A DNA stretch of 64,000 bases from Argonema antarcticum A004/B2 (GTDB lineage Bacteria; Cyanobacteriota; Cyanobacteriia; Cyanobacteriales; Aerosakkonemataceae): assembly GCF_023333585.1 (NCBI RefSeq), contig NZ_JAIQZN010000039.1, positions 1-64,000 on the forward strand, written 5' to 3'. This document shows positions 1-9,700 of this stretch, in pieces; the stretch's first letter is position 1; every line of letters begins with the position of its first letter. The notes beneath the pieces are model-generated. The model was not told where the DNA came from. It saw nothing but the letters and a program-made list of their open reading frames with translations, and did no database searches. The position numbers were made by a program, and so were the translations under genes.

Positions 1-151
1 GGAAGAGGGAAGAGGGAAGAGGGAAGAGGGAAGAGGGAAGAGGGAAGAGGGAAGAGGGAAGAGGGAAGAGGGAAGAGCTTACGACAATCAGGGATTATGA
101 ACCAGAGGTAAGAGTTGGAGTTGCCCTAACCGCCTTTCGTCGGTTGCTATA
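1..151. repeat. Composite TATAGC-bounded repeat, copy 1 (cut by window edge)
   Basis: The first 77 bases are eleven tandem copies of the heptamer GGAAGAG. A conserved core follows (GGGATTATGA at about 93-102, then CGGTTGCTATAG ending near 152). The same core recurs at 16.2, 19.7, 24.3, 43.6, 49.2, 51.3 and 63.4 kb. Heptanucleotide STRRs of this kind are known in cyanobacteria. No coding frame is supported here. Confidence 0.8.
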
Positions 152-182
152 GTTCTTGTTCCGAATGAATAATGAATATTGG

Positions 183-217
183 TTGCGCTTTAGCGCTCTT
201 ATAGCGCTAAAGCGCAA
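183..217. repeat. Perfect 15-bp-stem palindrome
   Basis: Bases 183-197 (TTGCGCTTTAGCGCT) are the exact reverse complement of 203-217, with a 5-base loop. The same palindrome core recurs at 43391-43445 with a longer stem. It lies just downstream of the 95-residue minus-strand gene. There is no T-run, so it looks more like a dispersed REP-like palindrome than a standard terminator, although it could still protect the mRNA 3' end. Confidence 0.75.
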
Positions 218-243
218 TCAATACCTGCTGCAAAAGCCTTAAG

Positions 244-531
244 TCAATAGTAGAAAGAATTAGTTTTCGGGCAATAATCGGGACAGTCGATCGCATCCTC
301 AGAATTGGCAACACCGGGACGTACCGTACACTTGAGACGATAGTCATTAGTGAAAAACCGACACCCAGGGCAGGGGATTTGGTGCATACGCTTAGCCCTG
401 GTGACGCTATGGGAGAATGCCGACCAGAGATTCCAAGCTAAAAGAAGCATAAATCCCCAGGCCAAGACAAAGCAAATCGGCACCAAAAAAGGTTGGAGAG
501 AATGTATTAGCGGGTACAGCAGTTGGAACAC
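244..531 (-). CDS. Small membrane-anchored Cys-rich protein, function unknown
   Basis: This 95-residue protein has a hydrophobic N-terminal half (about residues 10-38, one or two membrane segments). Its soluble C-terminal tail contains four or five cysteines in a CPGC...C...CPDYC pattern that could bind a metal or form disulfides. It starts 17 bp downstream of the chlG stop on the same strand, so it is probably co-transcribed with chlG. I do not recognise the family. The operon link suggests, but does not show, a thylakoid or membrane location. Confidence 0.6.
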   Translation of the reverse strand: MFQLLYPLIHSLQPFLVPICFVLAWGFMLLLAWNLWSAFSHSVTRAKRMHQIPCPGCRFFTNDYRLKCTVRPGVANSEDAIDCPDYCPKTNSFYY

Positions 532-548
532 GACAACTCTCGATTCAG

Positions 549-1613
549 TTAAACGCCAGCGTGCCCTAAAGCCAAACCTGCTACCAGCATTCCTAAAACC
601 AGAAAAGGCTGGGCACTTGCCTGATACTTTACATCATTTTTCAGAGGATCGCGCAGGAAGTACATATCCTGAAAAGTGATCTGCGGGATAACTAGCAGCA
701 GCAGAATTGTAGCGTATAAGTTTTGGTGAATGGCGATCAAGTAAACTGCGATCGCAGCTTGAAACACATCGATCATCACCACACAAATCCAAGCCGCTGT
801 GGTGACGCCAAACATCACCGGAAGCGACTGCAAACCTAACTGCCTGTCTCCGTCCACACTTTTGAAGTCATTGACGATCGCAATTCCCAATCCTGCCAAA
901 CTATATAACAGCGTCAGAACAACGATCGTGGCATTGAGGTCGCCAAACAAAGCGTGACCCGCCCACCAAGGCAAAGCAATGTAACTGGCACCCAAAGCAT
1001 AATTGCCCAGCCAGCCATTTTTTTTCAACTTCAGGGGTGGAGCCGAATAAATGTACGATATAAACGAACCGCCCAAAGCTAGAACTGCGATCGTGGGAAA
1101 ACTGTGACCAGCCCACAAATCTAGGAGAAATGCCACGCCAATACCAGCGAGTAACAACACCCAAATCTGCGTCACCACTTGGGGAATAGCAATTGCCCCT
1201 GAAGGAATCGGACGATAGGGTTCGTTAATCGCGTCAAGATCCTTGTCGTAGAAATCATTCACAGTTTGGGTATAACCCGTCAGCAATGGTCCTGACATCA
1301 ACATACAAGCGGCTGCTATCAGCACATTTTCCAGCGTCCAGGTGTAGTTGCCAGAGGAAGCCGCACCGCAAACGACGCCCCAAATTAGGGGAATCCAGGT
1401 AATTGGCTTCATCAGTTGCAGCCGGATTTTCCAAATGTTGGTTTCCCCAGCTGCGGCACCTTTCATACCCAGCATCTGTCGCGTTCTAGCACCACTGCTG
1501 GCAGCTATAGGAGCCTCAATACTGGGATTTACCTCCACAGATGTCGGTTCTGCCAGATCTTGAGTAAGGGTTTCGGGGTCTGTGGAAAACTGGGAGGGAG
1601 TCGGGTCAGACAT
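549..1613 (-). CDS. chlG: Chlorophyll synthase ChlG
   Basis: A 354-residue UbiA-superfamily prenyltransferase that esterifies chlorophyllide a with phytyl or geranylgeranyl diphosphate, the last step of chlorophyll a synthesis in the thylakoid membrane. The diagnostic Asp-rich motif NDFYDKDLDAINEPYRPIPS sits at about residues 119-138. The second motif NDFKSVDGD is at about 248-256. Several hydrophobic segments fill the region from about 70 to the C terminus. The first 60 residues are polar and family-variable. Length and motifs match cyanobacterial ChlG, so the call is firm. The upstream region carries repeats (1619-1908) that separate it from the ArsA-like gene on the same strand. Confidence 0.97.
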   Translation of the reverse strand: MSDPTPSQFSTDPETLTQDLAEPTSVEVNPSIEAPIAASSGARTRQMLGMKGAAAGETNIWKIRLQLMKPITWIPLIWGVVCGAASSGNYTWTLENVLIAAACMLMSGPLLTGYTQTVNDFYDKDLDAINEPYRPIPSGAIAIPQVVTQIWVLLLAGIGVAFLLDLWAGHSFPTIAVLALGGSFISYIYSAPPLKLKKNGWLGNYALGASYIALPWWAGHALFGDLNATIVVLTLLYSLAGLGIAIVNDFKSVDGDRQLGLQSLPVMFGVTTAAWICVVMIDVFQAAIAVYLIAIHQNLYATILLLLVIPQITFQDMYFLRDPLKNDVKYQASAQPFLVLGMLVAGLALGHAGV

Positions 1614-1618
1614 ATCAA

Positions 1619-1651
1619 TTTTGGATTTTGGATTTTAGATTTTGGATTTAA
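1619..1651. repeat. GGATTTT-type heptamer repeat upstream of chlG
   Basis: About four imperfect TTTTGGA/TTTTAGA heptamers lie immediately 5' of the chlG start codon. The same heptamer occurs at 29684-29720 inside a helicase coding region. The repeat occupies the position where the chlG leader and ribosome binding site would lie. Confidence 0.7.
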
Positions 1652-1684
1652 TTTTCCGTCGATCGATGATTAATTTCAGATTTA

Positions 1685-1745
1685 AAAAGGGAAGATTTTC
1701 AATTCAAAATAAATTTGAAATCTGCAATCTAAAATCTTCCCTTTT
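1685..1745. repeat. Inverted repeat with 15-bp perfect arms
   Basis: The arms AAAAGGGAAGATTTT (1685-1699) and its exact reverse complement (1731-1745) flank a 31-base AT-rich spacer. It lies between chlG and the ArsA-like gene, and its function is unknown. It could form a hairpin in the chlG leader RNA. Confidence 0.65.
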
Positions 1746-1773
1746 CCCATGAACAATGACCAAAGTCTCTTAC

Positions 1774-1908
1774 TAACGCAAGTTGCTAGTTATATTAAGT
1801 AGGGTATGTCAGAGCGAGAAAATTAGCGATTATATGCCAAATTTTGGGGTCTGACGCACCCTACAACCTTAAAAATCCCTGAAAATTAATAACTAGCAAC
1901 TTGCGTTA
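1774..1908. mobile_element. MITE-like element with 20-bp terminal inverted repeats
   Basis: The arm at 1774-1793 (TAACGCAAGTTGCTAGTTAT) is the reverse complement of 1889-1908. Inside, GTAGGGTATGTCAGA and TCTGACGCACCCTAC form a second, imperfect inverted pair. TACT stands at both ends (1771-1774 and 1907-1910), consistent with a 4-bp target duplication. The element has no coding capacity. It abuts the stop codon of the ArsA-like gene and separates it from chlG. Confidence 0.65.
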
Positions 1909-3078
1909 CTAGAAGGAAATAGTTAAATAACTATTTTGGAATTTGGCTCCCTTGACGGATTGGCCGCTCAGCTGGGGAGGAAGGAAAATATTGCGTCGCT
2001 GGTCGCCCGCTTCGATGGTGACTTCTGGGCCGTTCTGGGTGAGTTTAACCTGCTTTTTGTCAAAACCGGGCAAGAATAACCTGACTTGGCGAGCCGGAAT
2101 GTCAATTTCTATGGGTTTGGGAGCCCGATAGGCTTGACGGAAATCTGGCATAGCGTTGATTAGGGGTTGCCAGTCGCCCCCGGTGCGGGTGGGAATGGCG
2201 ATCGCAGATAGAGGGGCAAACTCAGCGGTAACGATGTCGATAGCAGCTGTTTCGCGATCGAATGTCTCGTAAACCTGCGCCAGGTTTTGGGCAACCTCAG
2301 CTGCCACGGTATCTGCCATTGTCGCTTGATTGAGAATCACGCCGCCAACCGTTAAACCGATTTGTTGAGCGCTACCCCACAGATATTTGGCAGTCGCTAC
2401 AGCCGTTGGGTCGCCTGTCGTCACCAGATAAGCCGCCATGCGATTGGGATTGGCAACAGCGTCCTTGCCTTGGTCTAACAAATTGTTGACCTGGTTAGTG
2501 GGTTGAGCGAAGTTATCCTCGCCCCAATTCACGTTTAAAACAGCGCTGGCGACGGGTTGGATAAACGGCGATACAGTTTTACCCAAGTCGGAATTAAGAA
2601 ATAAATTCCGAAAGCGGCGGATGTACCAGCTGACAATCTCCGGCATTCCCAGCATCCGCAGCATCGTTTGGTCGCCCGTTCCGTCATAGACAATTGCATC
2701 GTATTTGCCGGAAGTATCGTACTCCCGAAGGGCGTTTAACGCCAACGCACTATCCATCCCCGGCAGGACGCCCAACTCTTGACCGAATACCTCTTTGACG
2801 ATCGGCGTGCGGAGGTATTGCGCTTCCAGCTGTTTAATCTCTTCCCAACTGCGTTCCAGCAGTTGGGCTGTCTGGAACTGCACCCCCTGGAAATTAGTCG
2901 CTAGTTCCTGGGGGTCGGGGCCAAGCGTAGCACCTAAAATTAAGCTCAGTACCGGGTCAGTGCCCTGTCCGGCCAGCAGCACGCGCTTTCCTTGACTAGC
3001 TAGCTGTTTGGCAGCTGCGATCGCCACTGTAGTGCGACCAGTGCCACCCTTGCCCAAAAATGTCAAAATCAGGGACAT
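1909..3078 (-). CDS. ArsA/Get3-family ATPase with C-terminal Hsp20-like domain
   Basis: A 389-residue P-loop ATPase of the ArsA/Get3 (deviant Walker A) group. The P-loop GKGGTGRTT is at residues 9-17. The signature lysine (K10) is kept, but the usual Walker lysine is an arginine (R15). The last 70 residues (from about 320) form a beta-rich segment that fits the ArsA_HSP20 domain of cyanobacterial and plant homologues. True arsenite-binding cysteines are not evident. A role in arsenite export is therefore unlikely, and a chaperone or membrane-protein targeting role is an inference. It lies 9 bp downstream of the DUF2862 gene and upstream of chlG. Confidence 0.85.
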   Translation of the reverse strand: MSLILTFLGKGGTGRTTVAIAAAKQLASQGKRVLLAGQGTDPVLSLILGATLGPDPQELATNFQGVQFQTAQLLERSWEEIKQLEAQYLRTPIVKEVFGQELGVLPGMDSALALNALREYDTSGKYDAIVYDGTGDQTMLRMLGMPEIVSWYIRRFRNLFLNSDLGKTVSPFIQPVASAVLNVNWGEDNFAQPTNQVNNLLDQGKDAVANPNRMAAYLVTTGDPTAVATAKYLWGSAQQIGLTVGGVILNQATMADTVAAEVAQNLAQVYETFDRETAAIDIVTAEFAPLSAIAIPTRTGGDWQPLINAMPDFRQAYRAPKPIEIDIPARQVRLFLPGFDKKQVKLTQNGPEVTIEAGDQRRNIFLPPQLSGQSVKGAKFQNSYLTISF

Positions 3079-3087
3079 TACTCTTCC

Positions 3088-3285
3088 TTAAGCGTTTACG
3101 GGTTCTAGTTCGTCTTCAAAGAACCAGGTAGCAAACTTATCCTCAAACTTTACAACCACTCCCACACCGCTGCCATCTACCATTTTGTATCCCTGAATGA
3201 CGCCAGTCTTACCCAGGCATCCAATCACATTTGCAGGCGCACGATCCCGAAGACGACGCACGCGGACTGTTTGACCGATTTCCAT
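3088..3285 (-). CDS. DUF2862-type small cyanobacterial protein
   Basis: A 65-residue protein beginning MEIGQTVRVRRLRDR with a compact beta-rich, SH3-like pattern. It ends in an acidic segment WFFEDELEPV. It matches my recollection of the DUF2862 family, which is conserved in cyanobacteria and has no known biochemical role. It is the first gene of a minus-strand run followed closely by the ArsA-like ATPase, so the two are probably co-transcribed. Confidence 0.75.
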   Translation of the reverse strand: MEIGQTVRVRRLRDRAPANVIGCLGKTGVIQGYKMVDGSGVGVVVKFEDKFATWFFEDELEPVNA

Positions 3286-3511
3286 TGCAACTCCAATCTA
3301 TGAACCATTCCACAGTCTATATGGAGTTAGGGCGTCGGGGGAAGAGAGGGAGTGGGGGAGTGGGGGAGTGGGGGAGTGAGTAACCTTTCTTCTTCCACTG
3401 ACCAATCATCCAGAATAAACTTTTTACCCAAATTGCCAAAATATGAATAAAATCTTAACTTAAGACCTTTTGCGTCTTTTGGTGTGTTGGTAGTGAACGT
3501 GGGAGCAAGCA
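3286..3511. repeat. Divergent intergenic region with GGGGGAGT repeat
   Basis: Between the divergent DUF2862 and ABC-permease genes lies a short tandem repeat of GGGGGAGT (about four units near 3349-3378). The rest is AT-rich sequence that should carry the promoters of both genes. I could not identify a convincing -35/-10 pair. Confidence 0.5.
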
Positions 3512-4366
3512 TTGCTTCAGATGAGAGGAGTTGTTAGTCAAGCTGGGAGATTTTACCGCAATTTGCCGCCCAATAACCCGTGGTGCGCTAAGTTGGATCT
3601 CCTAAAAGCGTTGGTACTGCGAGACTTAGAGGCTCGATATAAAGGCGCTGTTTTGGGCAATTTTTGGCCGTTACTGAACCAATTATCCCAATTACTGATT
3701 TATACTTACGTTTTTGCGATCGTTCTCAGAGTTAAACTCAGCCTGCAAGGATTGCCAGAAAATAAGTTAACCTTTGGTCTGTGGATATTTGCGGGATTGC
3801 TGCCTTGGACTGCATTCATCAGTGGTTTGTTACCAGCAGCAGTTTCCGTACTCAGCCAACCCAATCTGGTAAAAAAGGTGGTGTTTCCCTTGGCGCTGTT
3901 GCCTTTGGTGCCAGTGTTTTCCGCCTTTGTGGAAAGTACGATCGGGATAATGGGGTTGATTTTGTTAGTTGGGATAACAACCCATACCATTCACAGTACC
4001 CTTTTGTTACTGCCGCTGGTCTGGTTGCCCCAGTTGCTTTTAACAGCAGGTTTAAGTTATTTAGTAGCAGGGCTAACTGTATTTCTGCGGGATATACCCC
4101 AAACCTTGTCGGTAGTTACAAATTTGTGGTTTTACCTGACTCCGATCGTCTACCCTGCTTCCCTAATTCCAGCACAATGGCGTATTTGGGTATTTTGGTT
4201 GAATCCCATGACTGCGATCGCCGAAACTTATCGTGACCTCATCTTAGAAGGCAACGTGAAGCACTGGCAAGAATGGGGCATAGCTTCTTTCGTCTCTTTA
4301 GTGGTGTTCTATGGCGGCTTACAAGTTTACCGGCGATTGCGTCCGGCATTTGCTGATGTACTTTAA
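3512..4366 (+). CDS. ABC-2 type polysaccharide export permease (Wzm/TagG-like)
   Basis: A 284-residue inner-membrane protein with about six hydrophobic segments and the cytosolic N-terminal pattern LVLRDLEARYKGAVLGNFWP, typical of Wzm/TagG/KpsM permeases. It exports undecaprenyl-linked polysaccharide together with the ATPase encoded next. The listed start is a TTG at 3512, six bases after GGGAG (3501-3505). An ATG at 3521 is also in frame but lies 15 bases from that motif, so TTG is favoured. It is the first gene of a plus-strand glycan locus running to 17.8 kb. Confidence 0.92.
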   Translation: MLQMRGVVSQAGRFYRNLPPNNPWCAKLDLLKALVLRDLEARYKGAVLGNFWPLLNQLSQLLIYTYVFAIVLRVKLSLQGLPENKLTFGLWIFAGLLPWTAFISGLLPAAVSVLSQPNLVKKVVFPLALLPLVPVFSAFVESTIGIMGLILLVGITTHTIHSTLLLLPLVWLPQLLLTAGLSYLVAGLTVFLRDIPQTLSVVTNLWFYLTPIVYPASLIPAQWRIWVFWLNPMTAIAETYRDLILEGNVKHWQEWGIASFVSLVVFYGGLQVYRRLRPAFADVL

Positions 4367-4440
4367 ATTTTAATCCAAAAAAACCTCCACTAAAAACCCC
4401 ACTTGTCAACTCAATCGTTTGTCATTTAAACAGCAGTGCC

Positions 4441-5853
4441 ATGACTGAAATAGCAATTTCTCTCAGCAATATCTCCAAGTGCTTTAAGTGCTATACTCGT
4501 CCCGCCGATCGGTTGAAAGATTTATTACTGCCAGGAAAAAGCAAAGCCAATGAATTTTGGGCACTGCGAGACATGAACCTGGAAGTTCCCAAAGGACAAA
4601 CCTTGGGAATTGTCGGACGTAACGGTTCTGGAAAAAGTACTCTCCTCCAAATTATCGTAGGCACCCTGACACCAACGACAGGTAAAGTGGGGGTAAACGG
4701 CAGAATAGCCGCATTGCTGGAGCTAGGTAGCGGATTTAACCCAGAATTTACCGGCAGGCAAAATGTGTTTTTTAACGGTCGGTTAATGGGGTTGAGCCAA
4801 AAGGAAATTGAAGCGAAGTTTGATGAAATTGTTGCCTTTGCAGATATTGGCGATTTTCTCGATCACCCTGTCAAAACTTATTCCAGCGGAATGTTCGTAA
4901 GGTTGGCGTTTGCAGTTTCCACTAGCGTCGATCCAGATATTCTCGTAGTAGATGAAGCTCTCTCCGTTGGCGATGAAGCTTTTCAGCGTAAATGCTTCGC
5001 TCGCATTCAATCAATCAGAGCTAGAGGTGGAACAATTCTGTTTGTTTCTCACTCAGCTACTTCGGTTATAGAAATCTGCGATGCCGCTATCTTGATGGAT
5101 AGAGGCGAAAAACTCCTCTTTCACCATCCTAAGTTTGTTGTCGATAAATATCATAAACTGATGTATGCGCCGGAAGATAAAGCGCCGGAGTTACGCGAAG
5201 AAATACGGGATCTGCAAAGAAGTGTTAGTTATGATTCATTCAAACAGCACGTTTCTGTTGTCGAAAACAAATCAATAGTAACTGTTTCCAACGATCCAGC
5301 AAACGAGGAACCAGAACCACAAGAAATACGAGAATTTTACGACCCGGAGTTGGTTCCCACCAACACAATTTCTTATGTGCCTCGTGGAGCTAAAATTACT
5401 AATCCTCATATAACCATGCCTGATGGAAAAGTGGTGAATCATCTGGTTGGACGGAAAGAGTACATTTACACTTACTCAGTTGCTTTTCTCAAACACGCTC
5501 AACAAGTTCGGTTTGGTATGCTGGTTAAAACCGTGTCTGGATTGGAACTTGGAGGCGCTTCTTTTACGGCATCGTCTCAATGTATTAACGACATTGAACC
5601 GGAGACGATAGTAATAGTAAAATTCCCCTTCAAATGTCTGCTTAATCCAGGCGTTTACTTTTTAAATGCAGGTGTTACAGGGTTAGTTGACGGACATTTT
5701 ACGTATCTTGCCAGACATATTGATGTGGCGATGTTTAGAGTCCAACCCGAAACTAATTCCTACGCTAGTGGTATAGTTGACTTGATGATTGAGCCAAGTT
5801 TAACTATCAATGCTGATTTGATCGAAAAACATCAAGAAATTAACGTTTTTTGA
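4441..5853 (+). CDS. ABC exporter ATPase with C-terminal glycan-binding domain (Wzt-like)
   Basis: A 470-residue protein. The ATPase domain (about 1-240) has Walker A GRNGSGKST (59-67), the YSSGM signature (147-151) typical of Wzt/TagH ATPases, and Walker B ILVVDE (167-172). A linker and a beta-rich domain (about 310-460) match the Wzt C-terminal carbohydrate-binding type, which in O9a/O8-like systems recognises a modified non-reducing end before export. That implies the exported glycan carries a capping modification. Candidate capping genes (methyltransferase, sulfotransferase) follow immediately. Confidence 0.92.
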   Translation: MTEIAISLSNISKCFKCYTRPADRLKDLLLPGKSKANEFWALRDMNLEVPKGQTLGIVGRNGSGKSTLLQIIVGTLTPTTGKVGVNGRIAALLELGSGFNPEFTGRQNVFFNGRLMGLSQKEIEAKFDEIVAFADIGDFLDHPVKTYSSGMFVRLAFAVSTSVDPDILVVDEALSVGDEAFQRKCFARIQSIRARGGTILFVSHSATSVIEICDAAILMDRGEKLLFHHPKFVVDKYHKLMYAPEDKAPELREEIRDLQRSVSYDSFKQHVSVVENKSIVTVSNDPANEEPEPQEIREFYDPELVPTNTISYVPRGAKITNPHITMPDGKVVNHLVGRKEYIYTYSVAFLKHAQQVRFGMLVKTVSGLELGGASFTASSQCINDIEPETIVIVKFPFKCLLNPGVYFLNAGVTGLVDGHFTYLARHIDVAMFRVQPETNSYASGIVDLMIEPSLTINADLIEKHQEINVF

Positions 5854-5894
5854 AGCTCCTTTTGCACTAGCTTCGTTTAGTTAAATTAGGGTTA

Positions 5895-6770
5895 ATGCAC
5901 ATGGAGATTGAAGCGATCGAGTATAGAAAACGTGAAATCACAAATAAATTCGGTGAATGGACTAACCACAACATCCATCTGGATGAGGATATTTACACGA
6001 TCGGTCAACAAATCACCGGCGCTGAAGTAAAATTAAGACGGATCTTGCAAGCGATCGCAGATATAGTCTATCGGCCTTTTGAAAAGCTGCGCGTTCTGGA
6101 CTTGGCGTGTCTGGAGGGGTTATATGGAATAGAACTGGCACTCCACGGCGCTGAAGTAGTCGCCATAGAAGGCAGAGAAGCGAATATTGAGAAAGCGCGA
6201 TTTGTCAAGGATGTCCTTTCTCTACACAACCTTCAGCTTGTCCAAGACGATGTACGCAATCTCAGTCGGGAAAAGTACGGCTGTTTCGATGTAGTATTGT
6301 GCATCGGTATACTTTACCACTTGGATGCGCCAGACGTTTTTTCATTTCTGGATAAAATAGCAGATGTCTGCAAAAAAGTGGTAATCTTAGATACTCATGT
6401 AAGTATGTCGGCAGAAAAATGCTATATTTACAAAGAGCAAAAATATTGGGGTTGTTCATATTTAGAGCATAATGATAATTCAACACCGGAGGAAAAGAAT
6501 AAATTATTGTGGGCATCATTGGACAACTTAACAAGTTTTTGGCCGACCCGTCCTTCCCTGTATAATTTATTATCAGAAGTAGGCTTTACGTCAGTTTATG
6601 AATGTCATAATCCAGCGGTGATAAAATATGAAATAATGAGACAGAAAAAAGAAGCTGACAGAAACACATTTATGGGAATTAAAGGGGAACGACAAAACAT
6701 CATTTCGTCACCAATAGCAAATAAAATAGCACAGGAAAGATGGCCAGAAAAAGAAGAGTTAGAACTATAA
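5895..6770 (+). CDS. SAM-dependent methyltransferase
   Basis: A 291-residue class I methyltransferase. Motif I VLDLACLEGLYG is at about residues 67-78 and the acidic VAIEGRE loop after beta-2 at about 88-94. A DVVLCIGILYHL segment corresponds to motif IV. The substrate is not readable, but placement directly after the Wzt-like ATPase suggests methylation of the glycan or its terminus. The start may be the ATG at 5895 or the one at 5901. Its 3' end overlaps the next listed open frame by 31 bp. If the next gene starts at 6788, there is a 17-bp gap instead. Confidence 0.85.
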   Translation: MHMEIEAIEYRKREITNKFGEWTNHNIHLDEDIYTIGQQITGAEVKLRRILQAIADIVYRPFEKLRVLDLACLEGLYGIELALHGAEVVAIEGREANIEKARFVKDVLSLHNLQLVQDDVRNLSREKYGCFDVVLCIGILYHLDAPDVFSFLDKIADVCKKVVILDTHVSMSAEKCYIYKEQKYWGCSYLEHNDNSTPEEKNKLLWASLDNLTSFWPTRPSLYNLLSEVGFTSVYECHNPAVIKYEIMRQKKEADRNTFMGIKGERQNIISSPIANKIAQERWPEKEELEL

Positions 6771-9700
6771 AATCCAGGTTGTTAGAAATGTCTCAACCGC
6801 TGATAATAACTGGAATGCACCGCTCTGGCACTTCTCTGACTGCTTCATTTATAAAAGCGATCGGAGTTAATTTAGGCAACAATTTTTTGAATGCGGATGA
6901 TCGTAACCTCAAAGGCTACTTTGAAGAAATTGACTTTTTAGAATTCCAACGTTCTGTTTTGCAAAATAGCTGTCCTCCTGACGAAGCGGGATGGCATGAT
7001 TGGGGTTGGACAGAAAGTGAGAAGTTGGATTGCAGTAAGTTTGAAAATTATATTGAAAATGCACGGAATTTAATTAATCGCCGCCAGCAAAACTTTAGTA
7101 TTTGGGGTTGGAAAGACCCTCGTACCACTCTAATGCTTGAATTTTGGAACAAGGTACTTCCCGAAGCAAAATACTTGCTAGTTTATCGGTTTCCCTGGGA
7201 TGTGGCGGACTCTATTAGTCGTCTGAATGAAAGAGTTTTTGACGAACATCCTGATTATGCTTTAAGGATTTGGGCTTATTACAACAATCATTTACTGGAT
7301 TTTTACAAAAAGCATTCGGAGCGTTGCATTCTTTTTAATATAAATGCTTGGCTAGAAGAGCCAGAAAAGCTGATAGAATTAATTAAAAATAAGTTAAAGA
7401 TAAATTTTGTAAATACATACAAGGAGAGTGAATTTAAAGAAGTATACGAACAGCAAATGTTTACAACATTAGCATGGGATGCTTTTGTTGTTAAAAAGTT
7501 ATATAGTGGTAGTAACCAATATTCTTCATTGTTAGCAGAATTGGATGAGGTTGCCGATATACCCAGCGGCTTTTCTGTGAAAGCGATCGCAGAATTGTCC
7601 CATAGTAGATTGACCGTTAAGTCGGCATTTGCAAATTTCTTAGATCGGGGCACAATTTCAGAGTCTTTGAAGTCAACTTCGTTAGAGCAGAATGAAACAA
7701 TTGTCAAGGAGATGAGCGTGGTAAATGAATATGAAAATGAGATAGCGGTATCGGTTGTTATTCCTTGCTTTAATCAAGGCGAGTTTATCCTAGAAGCTAT
7801 TTCTAGTGTACAGAGTTGTCAAGATCGTATTTACGAGATATTAATTATTAATGATTGCTCAACCGAAAAACTGACATTAAAGGTTTTAAATTATTTAAAA
7901 GAAAACGGGTATCATATTATAGAACATCAAAGCAATCAAGGACTGGCTGAGGCTAGAAATACTGGTGTAAAGAAGGCAAGAGGTCGATATATTTTGCCTT
8001 TGGATTCGGATAATAAAATTAGAGCGAAATATTTGACAAAGGCAATTGAAATACTGGATAAATATCCTGAAATAGGGGTAGTTTACGGAGACGCGGAATT
8101 TTTTGGAGAGAAAACGGGGATTTGGGAAGTTCCCGAATTCAATATAAACAAGCTGGCGGCGAGAAACTATATTGACGCTTGTGCTGTTTACCGGAAGGAA
8201 GTATGGTCAGATTGCGGGGGTTATGACTCAAAAATACCGGGGAAAATGGGATATGAAGACTGGGATTTTTGGCTGGGGTCTGTAGAAAAAGGGTGGAAAT
8301 TTTATCATGTTCGTGAAGTATTATTTGATTATCGGGTAAGATCTGACTCAATGGTGAGTTTGTGCCGAATACCGGAGAATCATGCCAGGTTAGTAAATTA
8401 TATATGTGCCAAGCATTTAGAGATTTATAAAACTAACTTTGCCAGCATTTTGGCAGAAAAAGACTCTGCTTTGTTAAAGGAGCAGATCCGTTATGAAGGA
8501 ATGGAAATGGAACTGCAAAAAACGCAGGCAGCATTTGAAGAATCGCAGTCAGAGCTAGAGCGCATTCAATCGGCGTGGTCAGAATCGCAGGAGCAAGTAC
8601 AGCGCATTCAATCGGCTTGGGAGCAAGCGCAGTCGGAAGTGCAGCGGATCGAATCGGCTTGGAAGGAAGCACAGAAAGAAGTGCAAATAGCTTATGCCGC
8701 ATCTGAGCGATCGCAATCCGAACTCCGGCGCATCCAAACTGCTTGGGAGGAAGCGCAGTCGGAAGTAGAACACATCCGCAGCGCCTGGTCAGAATCCCAA
8801 GAGCAACTGCGGTTAACTCACTCCGAGTGGGACTTCGCACAGTTGGAGGTAGAGGAAATCCGAAATGCCTGGGAAAAATCTCAGGAGCAATTAAAGCGAA
8901 CTCAGGCTGAGTTGGAACAATCCCAGGAGCGATCGCAAAAAGAAGCAAAGCGCATCCAAACTGCTTGGGAGGAAGCACAGTCAGAAGCAAAGCGCATCCA
9001 AACTGCTTGGGAGGAAGCAGAGCAGCAAGTCCAGCTAACTCAAGCCGAGTGGGAGCGAGCAGAGCAGCAATTACAGCTAACTCAAGCCGAGTGGGAGACT
9101 ACACAATCAGAAGCACAGCGCATCCAAACTGCCTGGAACCAAGCAGAGCAGCAATTAGAGCTAACTCAGGCCGAGTGGGAGACTACACAATCAGAAGCAA
9201 AGCGCATCCAAACTGCCTGGAACCAAGCAGAGCAGCAATTAGAGCTAACTCAAGTCGAGTGGGAGACTACACAATCAGAAGCAAAGCGCATCCAAACTGC
9301 CTGGAACCAAGCGCAGGAGAAAGTGCAGCTAACTCAAGTCGAGTGGGAGCGATCGCAGTCGGAACTACAGCTAACTCGCACCGAGTGGCAGAAAGTACAG
9401 CAACAAACACAGTACATTCAAGGTGCCTGGGAGCAAACCCAGCAACAAGCGCAGCACATCCAAACTGTCTGGGAGCAAACGCAGTCGGAGGTACAGCACA
9501 TTCAAGGTGCCTGGGAGCAAACCCAACAACAAACACAGCACATCCAAACTGCCTGGGAGCAAACCCAGCAACAAACACAGCACATCCAAACTGCCTGGGA
9601 GCAAACCCAGCAACAAACACAGCACATCCAAACTGCCTGGGAGCAAACCCAGCAGCAAGTGGATCTCATCCAAACTGCCTGGGAGCAAGCGCAGCAACAA

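Noticed and set aside
3327-3512. 61-residue minus-strand frame
   Set aside because: Its end is encoded by the GGGGGAGT tandem repeat and the rest has no recognisable protein features.
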